Shown here one piece after another: positions 7,760 through 16,709 of a DNA stretch of 64,000 nucleotides. The notes beneath the pieces were generated by a model, which worked only from the letters and a program-made list of their open reading frames with translations, was not told the origin of the DNA and made no database searches. The first letter of the stretch is position 1. Every line of letters begins with the position of its first letter. This DNA comes from Pseudomonas arcuscaelestis (GTDB lineage Bacteria > Pseudomonadota > Gammaproteobacteria > Pseudomonadales > Pseudomonadaceae). The translations under genes were made by a program, and so were the position numbers. The DNA is taken from contig NZ_JACOPV010000013.1 of NCBI RefSeq assembly GCF_016881005.1, forward strand, positions 62,001 to 126,000, given 5' to 3'.

Positions 7760-9715
7760 ATGGGGATGCGATTACGCCAGTCTGGCGCTGTGATGTCCGG
7801 GGTAGGGTTGGCAGGGCTGTTGCAACTGTTCGCGCTTGAGGGAGCACAGGCTGTCGAGTTCAAGGTGCTGGATAACCAGGTCACCGGCTCGCTCGACACG
7901 ACCTTGTCGTATGGCCGCTTGTGGCGGGTGCAGGGGCGGGACAAGACCAACGATGACGTCAACACCAACGACGGCAATCGCAACTTCGATACCGGGTTGG
8001 TTTCTGAGGTCTACAAGATCACTTCGGAGTTGGAGGCCAACTATCAGAACTATGGTGTGTTCCTGCGCGGTAGCGCGTTCTACGACACCCAACTGATGGA
8101 CAAGCGCAACGACTACTACAGCAACAACAATCCATCGCAACCAAGCCAGAACTACCCCAACGACGACCGCTTCACCAACGAGACCCGCGACATCGCCGGT
8201 AGCCACATTGAAATGCTCGACGCCTATGTCTATGGCAGTTGGGATGTAGCACAGATGCCAGTGACCGCGCGCCTGGGGCGCCAGGTGTTCAACTGGGGCG
8301 AGGGTATTTTCTACCGCGGCGGGATCAACACTACCAACCCGGTGGACGCGGCCAGGTTCCGCTTGCCGGGGGCCGAGGTCAAGGAAGTGCTGATTCCGGT
8401 GGAGGCGCTCAGTTTCAACATCGGCCTGACCGACAACCTGACCATGGAAAGTTTCTACCAGACCAACTGGAAAGAAACCCGTATCGACCCGGTCGGCACC
8501 TTCTACTCGCAGACCGACCTGTTCGCCGATGGCGGCAACACAGCCTACAACGACTTCACTGGCACAGCGCTGGATACACCCGTGCCAGGCTTTGGCAACG
8601 TGATCGGCATGTACGAGGCGTTGGGCAACAACCCGATGTTCAACCAGTTGCTTGGCAGCACCGGCCTGTACGCCAACGGCGTAACCCCGGCGTTTGGCAA
8701 CACCCTGAAAGTGGCCAGCATCGGCAAGGACTTCAACGCCCGCAACGACGGTCAGTTCGGTTTCGCCTTCCGCTACATTGCCGAGGAACTCAACAGCACT
8801 GAGTTTGGCCTGTACATGGTCAACTACCACGCCAAGGAACCCACTATCTCTGCCGACCTTGGTGGTTACCAGGGTATCGACATGGCCGCGCTGACCAACC
8901 TGCTGTCCGGCCTGGCTGGCAGTCAGGCTGCGGCGCTGGCCCATGGCCTGGCTACTGCGGATGTGATGGGCAATATCCAGGCGCATCGGCGTTACGCCGA
9001 AGACATTCGCATGTATGGCTTCAGCTTCAACACCACCATTGGCCAGGCGTCGGTGTTTGGTGAGTTGGCTTATCGCCCCAACCTGCCCATCGGTGTCGCG
9101 GCGACCAACGACCTGATCGGCGACCTGGCCAATGGTGCGGCGGCCGCTGCAGCGGGCCAGACCATCAACATTGGCGGGCAGATGGTCCAGCTCGACAGCG
9201 AGATCAACAACGCCGAGCGGGTCGAAGCCTTCAATACCTCGCTGGGCACTATCTACAACTTCGGCCCGGGTATGTCGTTCGACTCGGTTTTCGGCATCTT
9301 CGAGTTGTCCTCCGAGCACTTGCGCGGCAGCAGCTTGCATTACACCGCCTATGACGGCAGCAGCCGCTACTACGCCGGCTCCGGCAACTACTCGTATGTG
9401 TCCGGCGGTGACCGTGGCGATCAGGTCAATCGTAACTCCTACAGCTACACGGCGATGGTCAATGGCACCTGGAACGACGTGTATGCCGGGGTCAACCTCT
9501 CGCCCTATGTCGTCTACAAGGACGACTTCAAAGGTAACAGCTATCAGGCCGGCAACAACATTGAAGGTCGCAAGGCCTACACCCTGGGCATCAAGGCCAT
9601 CTACCAGAACAAGCTGGAAGCCGAGTTGCAGTACACCGAGTTCTACGGTGGTGGCCAGAACAACGGTATTCGTGACCGTGACAACGTTGGCTTCAACCTC
9701 AAGTACTTCCTGTGA
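7760..9715 (+). CDS. DUF1302 family outer-membrane protein
   Basis: A 651-residue protein with a signal sequence ending near AQAVEF. The rest is rich in aromatic and Gly/Asn strand patterns (SLDTTLSYGRLWRVQ, RLGRQVFNWGEGIFYRGGIN), typical of DUF1302, and ends in an aromatic residue pattern (NLKYFL) like an outer-membrane barrel. DUF1302 genes regularly pair with DUF1329 genes in Pseudomonas operons for hydrophobic substrates such as steroids and lipids; a role in moving such compounds across the outer membrane is presumed, not proven. AAGGGAGAAG before the ATG at 7760 supports this start over an in-frame extension that overlaps the preceding gene. Confidence 0.85.
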   Translation: MGMRLRQSGAVMSGVGLAGLLQLFALEGAQAVEFKVLDNQVTGSLDTTLSYGRLWRVQGRDKTNDDVNTNDGNRNFDTGLVSEVYKITSELEANYQNYGVFLRGSAFYDTQLMDKRNDYYSNNNPSQPSQNYPNDDRFTNETRDIAGSHIEMLDAYVYGSWDVAQMPVTARLGRQVFNWGEGIFYRGGINTTNPVDAARFRLPGAEVKEVLIPVEALSFNIGLTDNLTMESFYQTNWKETRIDPVGTFYSQTDLFADGGNTAYNDFTGTALDTPVPGFGNVIGMYEALGNNPMFNQLLGSTGLYANGVTPAFGNTLKVASIGKDFNARNDGQFGFAFRYIAEELNSTEFGLYMVNYHAKEPTISADLGGYQGIDMAALTNLLSGLAGSQAAALAHGLATADVMGNIQAHRRYAEDIRMYGFSFNTTIGQASVFGELAYRPNLPIGVAATNDLIGDLANGAAAAAAGQTINIGGQMVQLDSEINNAERVEAFNTSLGTIYNFGPGMSFDSVFGIFELSSEHLRGSSLHYTAYDGSSRYYAGSGNYSYVSGGDRGDQVNRNSYSYTAMVNGTWNDVYAGVNLSPYVVYKDDFKGNSYQAGNNIEGRKAYTLGIKAIYQNKLEAELQYTEFYGGGQNNGIRDRDNVGFNLKYFL

Positions 9716-9765
9716 GTGCCCAGACCCCAAGGCCTTCGGCCCGGTTTTTAATTCGGAGAACGTCC

Positions 9766-11139
9766 ATGCTTCACACACCACGACTGCTCAAGACCACCCT
9801 GGCGTTGGTCCTGAGCCTGGCGGCCGGCGGGGCGCTGGCGGCAGTTTCGGCGCAGCAGGCCGAGCAACTTAAAACGACCTTGACGCCGCTTGGCGCAGAA
9901 CGCGCAGGCAATGCTGCCGGCACCATTCCGGCCTGGGAAGGCGGTATTACCCAGGCTCCTCAAGGGTATGTGCCAGGCAAGCATCACCTGGACCCGTTTG
10001 CCGCCGACAAGCCGCTGTTCACCATCACCAAGGCTAACCTTGAACAGTACAAGGGGCAGTTGAGCGAGGGGCAGATTGCACTGTTCAACAGCTACCCCGA
10101 CACCTTCCAGATGCCGGTGTATACCAGCCGCCGCTCCGGCTCTGCGCCGCAATGGCTGTACGACAACACCTTCAAGAACGCCACCTCGGCGAAGTTGTTG
10201 GAGGGCGGCAATGGCTTTAGCGATGCCTATGGCGGCGTACCGTTCCCGATCCCCAAGGATGGTGTCGAGGCACTGTGGAACCACATCACCCGTTACCGCG
10301 GTATCTACGTGGTACGTCGCGCATCCGAAGCGCCGGTGCAGCGTAATGGCAGCTTCGCGCTGGTCACTTCGCAACAGGAAGGGATGTTCAAGTACTACCG
10401 TCCAGGTGGGCAGTTCGCCGACCTCAACAACATCCTGTTCTACTACCTGGCCTTCGTGAAAAGCCCGGCCCGCCTGGCAGGTGGCGCGACCTTGGTTCAC
10501 GAGACCCTGGACCAGGTCAAGGATCCGCGCCAGGCCTGGATCTACGACGCCGGACAACGACGCGTGCGGCGTGCGCCGAGCCTGGCGTACGACACACCGA
10601 TTGCATCCTCCGACGGCCTGCGCACAGCGGACGACACTGACCTGTTCAACGGTTCCCCCGACCGCTACAACTGGAAGTTGGTGGGCAAGAAAGAGGTCTA
10701 TATCCCTTACAACAACTACAAGGTCTCAAGCCCGGATGTGAAGTACACCGACCTGCTCAAGCAGGGGCACCTCAACCCGCAATACACCCGTTATGAGCTG
10801 CACCGGGTGTGGGTGGTGGAAGGCACGCTGAAATCGACCGCGCGGCACATTTATTCCAAGCGCGTGCTGTTTCTCGACGAGGACAGCTGGGGCGCGGCGC
10901 TGGTGGATCAGTATGACGGTCGTGGGCAGCTGTGGCGGGTGTCGATGGGCTACCTGAAGAACTTCTACGACCTGCCCACCACCTGGAGTTCGCTGGATGT
11001 GTTCCACGATTTGCAAGCTCGTCGCTACTACGTGCAAAACCTGGATAACGAGGAAGCAGAGACTGTGGACTTCAATCAGCCGGTGCCTGAAGACGCCTAC
11101 TTCATGCCGTCGGCATTGCGTCAGCGTGGAACCCGTTAA
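9766..11139 (+). CDS. DUF1329 family secreted protein
   Basis: A 457-residue protein with a clear signal peptide (LALVLSLAAGGALA, cleavage near residue 27). The body carries DUF1329 features: PAWEGGIT, RSAP-like QWLYDN, YIPYNNYK and RYELHRVWVVEGTLK. DUF1329 has been related to the LolA/LolB lipid-binding fold, so a periplasmic carrier for a hydrophobic molecule is a reasonable reading. It follows the DUF1302 gene by 50 bases and is the last gene of the lipid-type run. An ATG at 9766 after CGGAG is the start; an upstream in-frame start would remove the signal peptide from the N-terminus. Confidence 0.85.
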   Translation: MLHTPRLLKTTLALVLSLAAGGALAAVSAQQAEQLKTTLTPLGAERAGNAAGTIPAWEGGITQAPQGYVPGKHHLDPFAADKPLFTITKANLEQYKGQLSEGQIALFNSYPDTFQMPVYTSRRSGSAPQWLYDNTFKNATSAKLLEGGNGFSDAYGGVPFPIPKDGVEALWNHITRYRGIYVVRRASEAPVQRNGSFALVTSQQEGMFKYYRPGGQFADLNNILFYYLAFVKSPARLAGGATLVHETLDQVKDPRQAWIYDAGQRRVRRAPSLAYDTPIASSDGLRTADDTDLFNGSPDRYNWKLVGKKEVYIPYNNYKVSSPDVKYTDLLKQGHLNPQYTRYELHRVWVVEGTLKSTARHIYSKRVLFLDEDSWGAALVDQYDGRGQLWRVSMGYLKNFYDLPTTWSSLDVFHDLQARRYYVQNLDNEEAETVDFNQPVPEDAYFMPSALRQRGTR

Positions 11140-11531
11140 CATTTTGATCTGAACTGGGATGATCGGATGCTGCACCGCCTGCGATGGATTCGACTGACTA
11201 CGTGCGTTTGCCCATGACGCACCGGCGTGAAGTTCATCGCAGGCACCGCTGGCCGCCACCTTGGGCAAGGTGATGGCAAAACCTGCTAATATGCCCCCTT
11301 TCAACAGCAAACCAGCCTATCGTCTTACGTAGGCTGGTCGCTTCGAAGTCAGACCTCCTACGCACTTCGTCGCCCCCAGCGGTGATGTCGAAGCGCCTCG
11401 CTGAAACCATGGGCATCCCCATCGTTACAGGCCATTCATATTGAAACTGGCACGGGTCGTTTCCGGCGCCGGTCGCTTTACAGACAGAGCACGGTCCTTA
11501 CGGGGCCCTGCGCTTTATTTGGGAACATACG
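11140..11531 (+). promoter_or_regulatory. Hairpin-rich intergenic region / leader before the alanine symporter
   Basis: This 392-base gap holds no convincing gene but an unusual density of inverted repeats. They are CCTGCGATG/CATCGCAGG at 11178-11186 and 11235-11243, with GTGCGT/ACGCAC nested inside; CACCTT-gggc-AAGGTG at 11257-11272; ACCAGCCTA/TAGGCTGGT at 11311-11338; CGCTTCGA/TCGAAGCG at 11339-11346 and 11388-11395; and ATGGG-catc-CCCAT at 11409-11422. TAATAT at about 11287 could be a -10. The first hairpin may end the upstream operon; the later ones would lie in the symporter's 5' leader. I cannot match it to a known riboswitch; it lacks the glycine aptamer core. Confidence 0.5.
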
Positions 11532-12971
11532 ATGACAGCCGTGATCAACACGCTCAATACCTTCTTCTGGGGGTATGTCCTGATCTATGGCCTGCTTGCC
11601 GCAGGTATCTACTTCACTGTCCGCTTGGGCTTTATCCAGTTTCGCCATTTGCCGGAGTTCTTCCGCTCGGTACTGCGTGCGCCGGCCAATGATCCAAGTG
11701 GTATCACGCCGTTTCAGGCGTTGTGCACCAGCCTGGCTTCCAGGGTAGGTACCGGTAACCTTGCGGGTGTGGCCGTGGCCATTACCCTGGGCGGGCCGGG
11801 TGCGGTGTTCTGGATGTGGGTGGTAGCCTCGTTGGGCATGGCCACCGCCTATGCGGAAAGCACCCTGGCGCAGCTGTATAAAGTGCGCAACAGCAACGGT
11901 GAGTATCGCGGTGGTCCGGCGTTCTATATCGCCAAGGGGTTGAATGCCCCTTGGGCTGCGGCGATTTTCTCGGTGTGCCTGATTATCGCGTTCGGCCTGG
12001 TATTTGGCGCGGTACAAGCCAACTCCATTGCCGATGCTACCCTCGGCGCCTTTGGGGTTCCCAAACTGACCACCGGTGTAGCGGTGGCGCTGCTGGCGGG
12101 CCTGGTGATATTTGGCGGAATCAAGAAAATCGCCCGTATCGCCGAATGGATCGTGCCCTTCATGGCGGGCGCCTACTTGTTGGTAGCGGTGTATGTGATC
12201 GTCACCAACCTGGGTGAAGTGCCTGGCGTATTGATGTTGATCGTCAAGAGCGCCTTTGGCCTGGAGTCCGCTGTCGGCGGTGTTGCCGGGGCCATGCTCA
12301 ACGGTGTCAAACGTGGCTTGTTCTCCAACGAAGCGGGCATGGGCTCGGCGCCGAACATTGCTGCGGTGGCAACGCCCAACCCACACCATCCTTCCTCGCA
12401 GGGCTTTGTACAGGCCTTGGGCGTGTTCATCGATACGCTGCTGATCTGTACCGCCACGGCGATCATGATTCTGCTTTCCGGCGTAGTTCCTGGCCCTGAA
12501 ATGACCGGTACACCGCTCACTCAGGCGGCCATGAACGTACACATCGGCTCTGCCGGGCAGTACTTTATTGCGGTTGCGATTTTCTTCTTTGCCTTCACCT
12601 CGATCATCGGTAACTACACCTACGCCGAAAACGCCATGGTCTATCTCAAGTTGAACACTCGCCTGGGCCTGACGGTGTTGCGCTGTGCAGCATTGCTGAT
12701 GGTGGTGTGGGGCGCCTATGAAAGTGTTGCCACGGTGTTTGATGCTGCCGATGCGGCGATGGGCCTGATGGCGACCATCAACCTGATTGCCATTTGCTTG
12801 CTGTCGGGTGTGGTGGTCAAGTTGACGCGTGACTACTTTGCCCAGAAGGCTGTGGGCACGCCGGAGTTCAACGCCAAGGATTACCCAGAACTGTCGGGTA
12901 AGATCGATGCAGAAATCTGGGGCGCGGCCAATGGCGCCGAGCAGCCGGTAGAGGCGTTGAAAGATCGCTAA
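11532..12971 (+). CDS. Alanine/glycine:cation symporter (AGCS family)
   Basis: A 479-residue polytopic inner-membrane protein of the DagA/AlsT family. It has about 10-11 hydrophobic segments and the family signature GNLAGVAVAITLGGPGAVFWMWV (residues about 75-97). Later come KRGLFSNEAGMGSAPNIAA and a FFFAFTSIIGNYTYAE stretch. Members import alanine or glycine with sodium. It starts at an ATG after a long structured leader and is followed 28 bases later by a LysR gene on the same strand, which may control it. Length is normal for the family. Confidence 0.92.
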   Translation: MTAVINTLNTFFWGYVLIYGLLAAGIYFTVRLGFIQFRHLPEFFRSVLRAPANDPSGITPFQALCTSLASRVGTGNLAGVAVAITLGGPGAVFWMWVVASLGMATAYAESTLAQLYKVRNSNGEYRGGPAFYIAKGLNAPWAAAIFSVCLIIAFGLVFGAVQANSIADATLGAFGVPKLTTGVAVALLAGLVIFGGIKKIARIAEWIVPFMAGAYLLVAVYVIVTNLGEVPGVLMLIVKSAFGLESAVGGVAGAMLNGVKRGLFSNEAGMGSAPNIAAVATPNPHHPSSQGFVQALGVFIDTLLICTATAIMILLSGVVPGPEMTGTPLTQAAMNVHIGSAGQYFIAVAIFFFAFTSIIGNYTYAENAMVYLKLNTRLGLTVLRCAALLMVVWGAYESVATVFDAADAAMGLMATINLIAICLLSGVVVKLTRDYFAQKAVGTPEFNAKDYPELSGKIDAEIWGAANGAEQPVEALKDR

Positions 12972-12999
12972 CGGTTAAAACACAGCTAAGGGCATCGCG

Positions 13000-13896
13000 A
13001 TGATCGGCTTCACCTTTCGCCAGTTGGAGTATTTCGTCGCTGCGGCTGAGCAGGGCAGTGTCAGTGCTGCGGCGCGGACCAAGCATATTTCTCAGCCATC
13101 GGTGTCACTGGCGTTGTCGCAGCTGGAGGCCACGCTGGGTGAAAAGCTTTTCCATCGCCAGGTAAGCCGTGGCCTGGAGCTGACGCCAGCGGGGCGCAAG
13201 CTGCTTGAGCAGGCGCGAGACATGCTCAGCCTTGCCGCCTCGATCAGCGGCAAGGGCGTAGAGCAGGATGTGGTGCGCGGGTCGTTGAGTCTGATCTGCT
13301 TTCAGGACCTTGGCCCCTACTATGCGCCGCGCCTGCTCAGCGGTTTTCGTCAGCGTTATCCGGACGTCACCATAACCTTGCTTGAAGCTGATCTGGCCGA
13401 GGTAAACCGTCGCTTAGCCGATGGCAAGGCCGAGCTGGCCCTGACCTACGATGTCGGGCTGGACTCCCCCATCGAGAAACGCGTGCTGGCGCAATTGACG
13501 CCCTACGCCTTGCTGCCCGCCGACCATCCACTGGCGTTGCAGGAGCGGGTATCGCTGGTGGATCTGGCCAATGAATGCCTGATCCTCGAAGACATCTCGC
13601 GAACCCGTGAGTACTTTCTCTCGCTGTTCTGGGCCCACGACCTGCAACCGGGATCGTTGCAATTGACCCAGACATTTGAAATGCAGCGCGGTCTGGTCGC
13701 GCATGGTTATGGCGTGGCGTTGTCGTGCACCCGTCCGGTTGCAGATTGCAGTTACGACGGCCAGCCATTGGCTTGCCGGCCGCTGCTCGAGAGCGTCAGC
13801 CCGCAGCCCGTGGTGTTGGCCCAGTCCAGTGCCATGCGCCCTTCATTGGCGGCACAAGCGTTCCTCGACTGGGCCAGCCAGCAGTTTGTGGATTGA
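13000..13896 (+). CDS. LysR-family transcriptional regulator
   Basis: A 298-residue LysR regulator. The N-terminal winged HTH (FTFRQLEYFVAAAEQGSVSAAA, ISQPSVSLALSQLEATLGEKLF) is followed by a periplasmic-binding-like effector domain (LSLICFQDLGPYYAPRLL onward). It lies just downstream of the symporter and abuts, with zero intergenic bases, the convergent amino-acid permease gene, so the two stop codons are adjacent. Targets could be the symporter, the permease or the PhyH gene; nothing in the sequence decides. Confidence 0.9.
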   Translation: MIGFTFRQLEYFVAAAEQGSVSAAARTKHISQPSVSLALSQLEATLGEKLFHRQVSRGLELTPAGRKLLEQARDMLSLAASISGKGVEQDVVRGSLSLICFQDLGPYYAPRLLSGFRQRYPDVTITLLEADLAEVNRRLADGKAELALTYDVGLDSPIEKRVLAQLTPYALLPADHPLALQERVSLVDLANECLILEDISRTREYFLSLFWAHDLQPGSLQLTQTFEMQRGLVAHGYGVALSCTRPVADCSYDGQPLACRPLLESVSPQPVVLAQSSAMRPSLAAQAFLDWASQQFVD

Positions 13897-15294
13897 TCAG
13901 CCAGCGGTCGAGTCAGCCAGTGTAGCCACCGGTTGGCGTGCCACGAACAGCCAGTAACCCAGTGACAGCAACGCCAGCCAGCCGATACCCACATACAGCG
14001 CCATGCGGGTGTCGGGGAACCAGGCCAGTACGCCGAAGATGAACAACATGAAGACCGCCGCGCAGGCCGGACCCACTGGCCACAGAGGTACGGGGAAACG
14101 CAATGCGGCGACTTCCTCGGCGTTCATGCCGCGGCGCATCACCATCTGCGACAGCAGGATCATCAACCACACCCAGACAATCGAGAAAGTGACCACTGCC
14201 GCGAGGATCAGGAACAGGTTTTCCGGTGCCAGGTAATTGAGCACCACACCAAGCAAGAGCGCGACGGCCATCACCACCACGGTCATCCACGGCACGCCAA
14301 AGCGCGAGAGCTGCGCGAAGCTTGCCGGTGCCTGACCGTTCTGAGCCATGCCATACATCATGCGCCCGGCGCTGAAGATGTCGCTGTTGATCGCCGAAAT
14401 CGCCGCCGAGATCACCACGATATTGAGCAAGGTGGCTGCAGAGCCAATACCCAGGCCACTGAAAATTTGTACGAACGGGCTGCCTTCGCTGCCGATCCGT
14501 GTCCATGGGTAAATCGACATCAGCACGAACAGGGTGAACACGTAAAACAGTAGGATGCGCAGGGGCACCGAGTTGATCGCCTTGGGAATGACCCGTTGTG
14601 GGTCCTTGGCTTCGCCGGCGGTAATACCGATCATTTCGACCCCGCCGAAGGCAAACATGACCACTGTGAACGAAGCGATCATGCCGCTGATGCCATTGGG
14701 GAAAAAGCCGCCATGGCTCCACAGGTTGCTGATCGTTGCCAGTTGTTCACCGGAACCGCCCAGCTGGATACCAAACATCAGCACTGCTGCCCCGGCAAGG
14801 ATCATCGAGACAATCGCGGTAACCTTCAGCAGTGACAGCCAGAACTCCATTTCTCCGAAAACCTTCACGCTGCACAGGTTAAGGGCGCCGATGAACAACA
14901 CGATACCCAGCACCCAGATCCAGCGGGGCGTCTCGGGAAACCAGAAGCTCATGTACACACCGAAGGCGGTGACGTCGGCCAGGCACACCACCAACATCGA
15001 AAAGGCATAGCTCCAGCCGGTCAGAAAACCTGGGAAGCGTCCCAGGTATTGACTGGCGTATTGACCGAAGGAGCCGGAAACCGGGTTGCGTACTGCCATC
15101 TCGCCCAGGGCGCGCATCATCATGTAGATGGCCGCGCCACCGATCAGGTACGCCAGCAGCACGGAAGGCCCAGCCAGTTTGATCGCCGCCGCTGAGCCAT
15201 AAAAAAGCCCGGTGCCGATGGCAGAACCGAGCGCCATGAAACGAATGTGGCGGGTACTCAGACCGCGCCGCATAGCGGAGCTGTTTTCGTTCAT
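13897..15294 (-). CDS. Amino-acid permease, APC superfamily
   Basis: A 465-residue transporter with about 12 membrane segments. Its N-terminus RGLSTRHIRFMALGSAIGTGLFYGSAAAI is the classic AAT-family signature (GABA, proline and aromatic permeases), and ALGEMAVRNPVSGSFGQYA follows in TM3. The substrate is probably a neutral amino acid or GABA; not resolvable here. I chose the ATG at 15294 because GAGGAG lies 9 bases upstream; an in-frame ATG 13 codons earlier is less well supported. It is divergent from the PhyH-type dioxygenase gene across a 202-base gap, suggesting a linked function. Confidence 0.9.
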   Translation of the reverse strand: MNENSSAMRRGLSTRHIRFMALGSAIGTGLFYGSAAAIKLAGPSVLLAYLIGGAAIYMMMRALGEMAVRNPVSGSFGQYASQYLGRFPGFLTGWSYAFSMLVVCLADVTAFGVYMSFWFPETPRWIWVLGIVLFIGALNLCSVKVFGEMEFWLSLLKVTAIVSMILAGAAVLMFGIQLGGSGEQLATISNLWSHGGFFPNGISGMIASFTVVMFAFGGVEMIGITAGEAKDPQRVIPKAINSVPLRILLFYVFTLFVLMSIYPWTRIGSEGSPFVQIFSGLGIGSAATLLNIVVISAAISAINSDIFSAGRMMYGMAQNGQAPASFAQLSRFGVPWMTVVVMAVALLLGVVLNYLAPENLFLILAAVVTFSIVWVWLMILLSQMVMRRGMNAEEVAALRFPVPLWPVGPACAAVFMLFIFGVLAWFPDTRMALYVGIGWLALLSLGYWLFVARQPVATLADSTAG

Positions 15295-15496
15295 CCCAGG
15301 TAACTCCTCATTGTTCTTATTCTTGGATAGCAAGGCGCCTCAGGACACAGGCAAGGCTATTAACCGGCCAAAGACGGGGGCTGACAACAGCTGCGCCATA
15401 CAGATTGCCTATAGTGGCGAATAGGTAATCTGTGGTTTACCGTGCGGGCGACGCCACCCAATACTTTTGTCATTACAACAAGAGAGGTGGCCCCCG

Positions 15497-16300
15497 ATGA
15501 ATGCCGATATCGAACAGTTTCAGCGCGACGGTGCAATCGTGTTACGTGGCGTTTTCCGCGATTGGATAGAGCGCCTGCGGGAAGGGTTCGAGCAGAACCT
15601 GGCCGCACCCAGTGCCTTTGCCATCGAGAACGTTGGCAGTGGTGAAGGCGGGCGCTTCTTCGAGGACTACTGCAACTGGCAGCGCATTCCGGCGTTTACG
15701 GATTTTGTCTTGAATTCACCGGCAGCGGCGATTGCCGGCGAGCTGATGCAGTCCCAGGCAGTGCAGGTGTTTCATGACCATATCCTGGTCAAGGAACCGG
15801 GCACCTCAAAGCCGACACCCTGGCACCAGGACCTGCCGTACTATTGCGTCGATGGCTTGCAGACCGCCAGCTACTGGATTCCCCTCGATCCCGTGACGCG
15901 TCACAACACCCTGAGCGTAGTGCTGGGCTCACATCAATGGGCCAAGCCGGTTCGACCCAAAAGTTGGGCCAGCAATAAGGACTTCTATGGCGCCCAGGAT
16001 GCCGAGACAGGCCAGAGCCTGTTCATGGACATGCCGGATGTGGAAAACGGCGAGTATGAAATCATCTCGCCAGCGCTGGAACCGGGCGACGCGGTGGTGT
16101 TCGATTTTCGCACCGTACATGGTGCTGCCGGCAACATTGGCGGCAATCGGCGCCGGGCGTTTTCGACGCGCTTCATGGGGGATGATGTGCGCTATGTACA
16201 GCGCCCCGGTCGAACTTCGCCGCCGTTTCCCGGTATCGATCTGCAAAACGGCGATCGCATGCGTGAGGACTGGTTCCCGGTAGTCTGGTCAAAACGTTGA
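15497..16300 (+). CDS. Phytanoyl-CoA dioxygenase (PhyH) family protein
   Basis: A 267-residue Fe(II)/2-oxoglutarate-dependent oxygenase. The iron-binding H-x-D is in TPWHQDLPYYC and the distal His in FRTVHGAAGN, followed by RRAFSTRF, which supplies the 2-oxoglutarate-binding Arg. PhyH proteins in bacteria hydroxylate diverse small molecules. The divergent neighbour is an amino-acid permease, so a free amino acid or amino-acid-like compound is a possible substrate (inference). AGAGAGG precedes the ATG. A strong intrinsic terminator follows 22 bases after the stop. Confidence 0.85.
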   Translation: MNADIEQFQRDGAIVLRGVFRDWIERLREGFEQNLAAPSAFAIENVGSGEGGRFFEDYCNWQRIPAFTDFVLNSPAAAIAGELMQSQAVQVFHDHILVKEPGTSKPTPWHQDLPYYCVDGLQTASYWIPLDPVTRHNTLSVVLGSHQWAKPVRPKSWASNKDFYGAQDAETGQSLFMDMPDVENGEYEIISPALEPGDAVVFDFRTVHGAAGNIGGNRRRAFSTRFMGDDVRYVQRPGRTSPPFPGIDLQNGDRMREDWFPVVWSKR

Positions 16301-16321
16301 GCTTGATGGCTACAAACGAAG

Positions 16322-16350
16322 AGCCCCGCAGTGAGCCTGCGGGGCTTTTT
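16322..16350 (+). terminator. Intrinsic terminator after the PhyH gene
   Basis: A perfect 9-bp stem, AGCCCCGCA / TGCGGGGCT, with a 7-base loop is followed directly by five Ts on the plus strand. It ends the plus-strand transcript; on the minus strand there is no T-run. Confidence 0.9.
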
Positions 16351-16366
16351 ACTGTTGCCCAGGTGG

Positions 16367-16594
16367 TTACTGCTTCACATGGGCGACGATCTCGTCTTTG
16401 ATCATCAAGCGCTTTTTGCGCAGTTGCGTAATCTGGTCGTCGGAGGCGCTACTACTTTCTGCCCTGACCACTTCACCATCGATGGCATTGTATTTTTCGT
16501 GCAGCTCGCTGAGCCTTGCGTCGGTTTTTTTCTTGGCGTCGAACGCGTCCCTGGTCATGTTCAGGTCTGCGAGCAAATCGTGCTTGACCGGCAT
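16367..16594 (-). CDS. YdcH family (DUF465) small protein
   Basis: A 75-residue, highly charged, helical protein: PVKHDLLADLNMTRDAFD, then KKKTDARLSELHEKYNAIDGEV and a C-terminal LRKKRLMIKDEIV. The pattern F-x-(K)-L-x-x-x-H-x-x-L-(D) with a basic Lys-Lys-Arg-Leu segment is the YdcH signature. Proteins of this family form small antiparallel helical hairpins; their role is unknown. GAGAGGTG lies just upstream of the start. It is a lone gene between the PhyH terminator and the divergent isomerase gene. Confidence 0.85.
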   Translation of the reverse strand: MPVKHDLLADLNMTRDAFDAKKKTDARLSELHEKYNAIDGEVVRAESSSASDDQITQLRKKRLMIKDEIVAHVKQ

Positions 16595-16709
16595 TTCTTC
16601 ACCTCTCGGGGTTTGGGGTGGAAGTCATGAACTATCAGGATAGTCGTGTTTGGCGGGTTTCGGGATTGAGGTAGTCTGTTGCAACATTTCTGACTTCAGG
16701 ACCTGCCCA

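Noticed and set aside
7772..9781. A 669-codon open frame on the minus strand across the DUF1302 gene
   Set aside because: It is antisense to a well-supported gene with signal peptide and family motifs; the low-complexity Val/Gly-rich translation is the usual shadow in GC-rich DNA, and no ribosome site supports it.
11234..11422. A 62-codon minus-strand frame in the symporter leader
   Set aside because: It runs through the hairpins described, has no ribosome site and no protein-like pattern; explained by structured non-coding sequence.
11441..11692. An 83-codon plus-strand frame spanning the symporter start
   Set aside because: It overlaps the first 160 bases of the symporter gene in another frame; the symporter N-terminus is clearly conserved.
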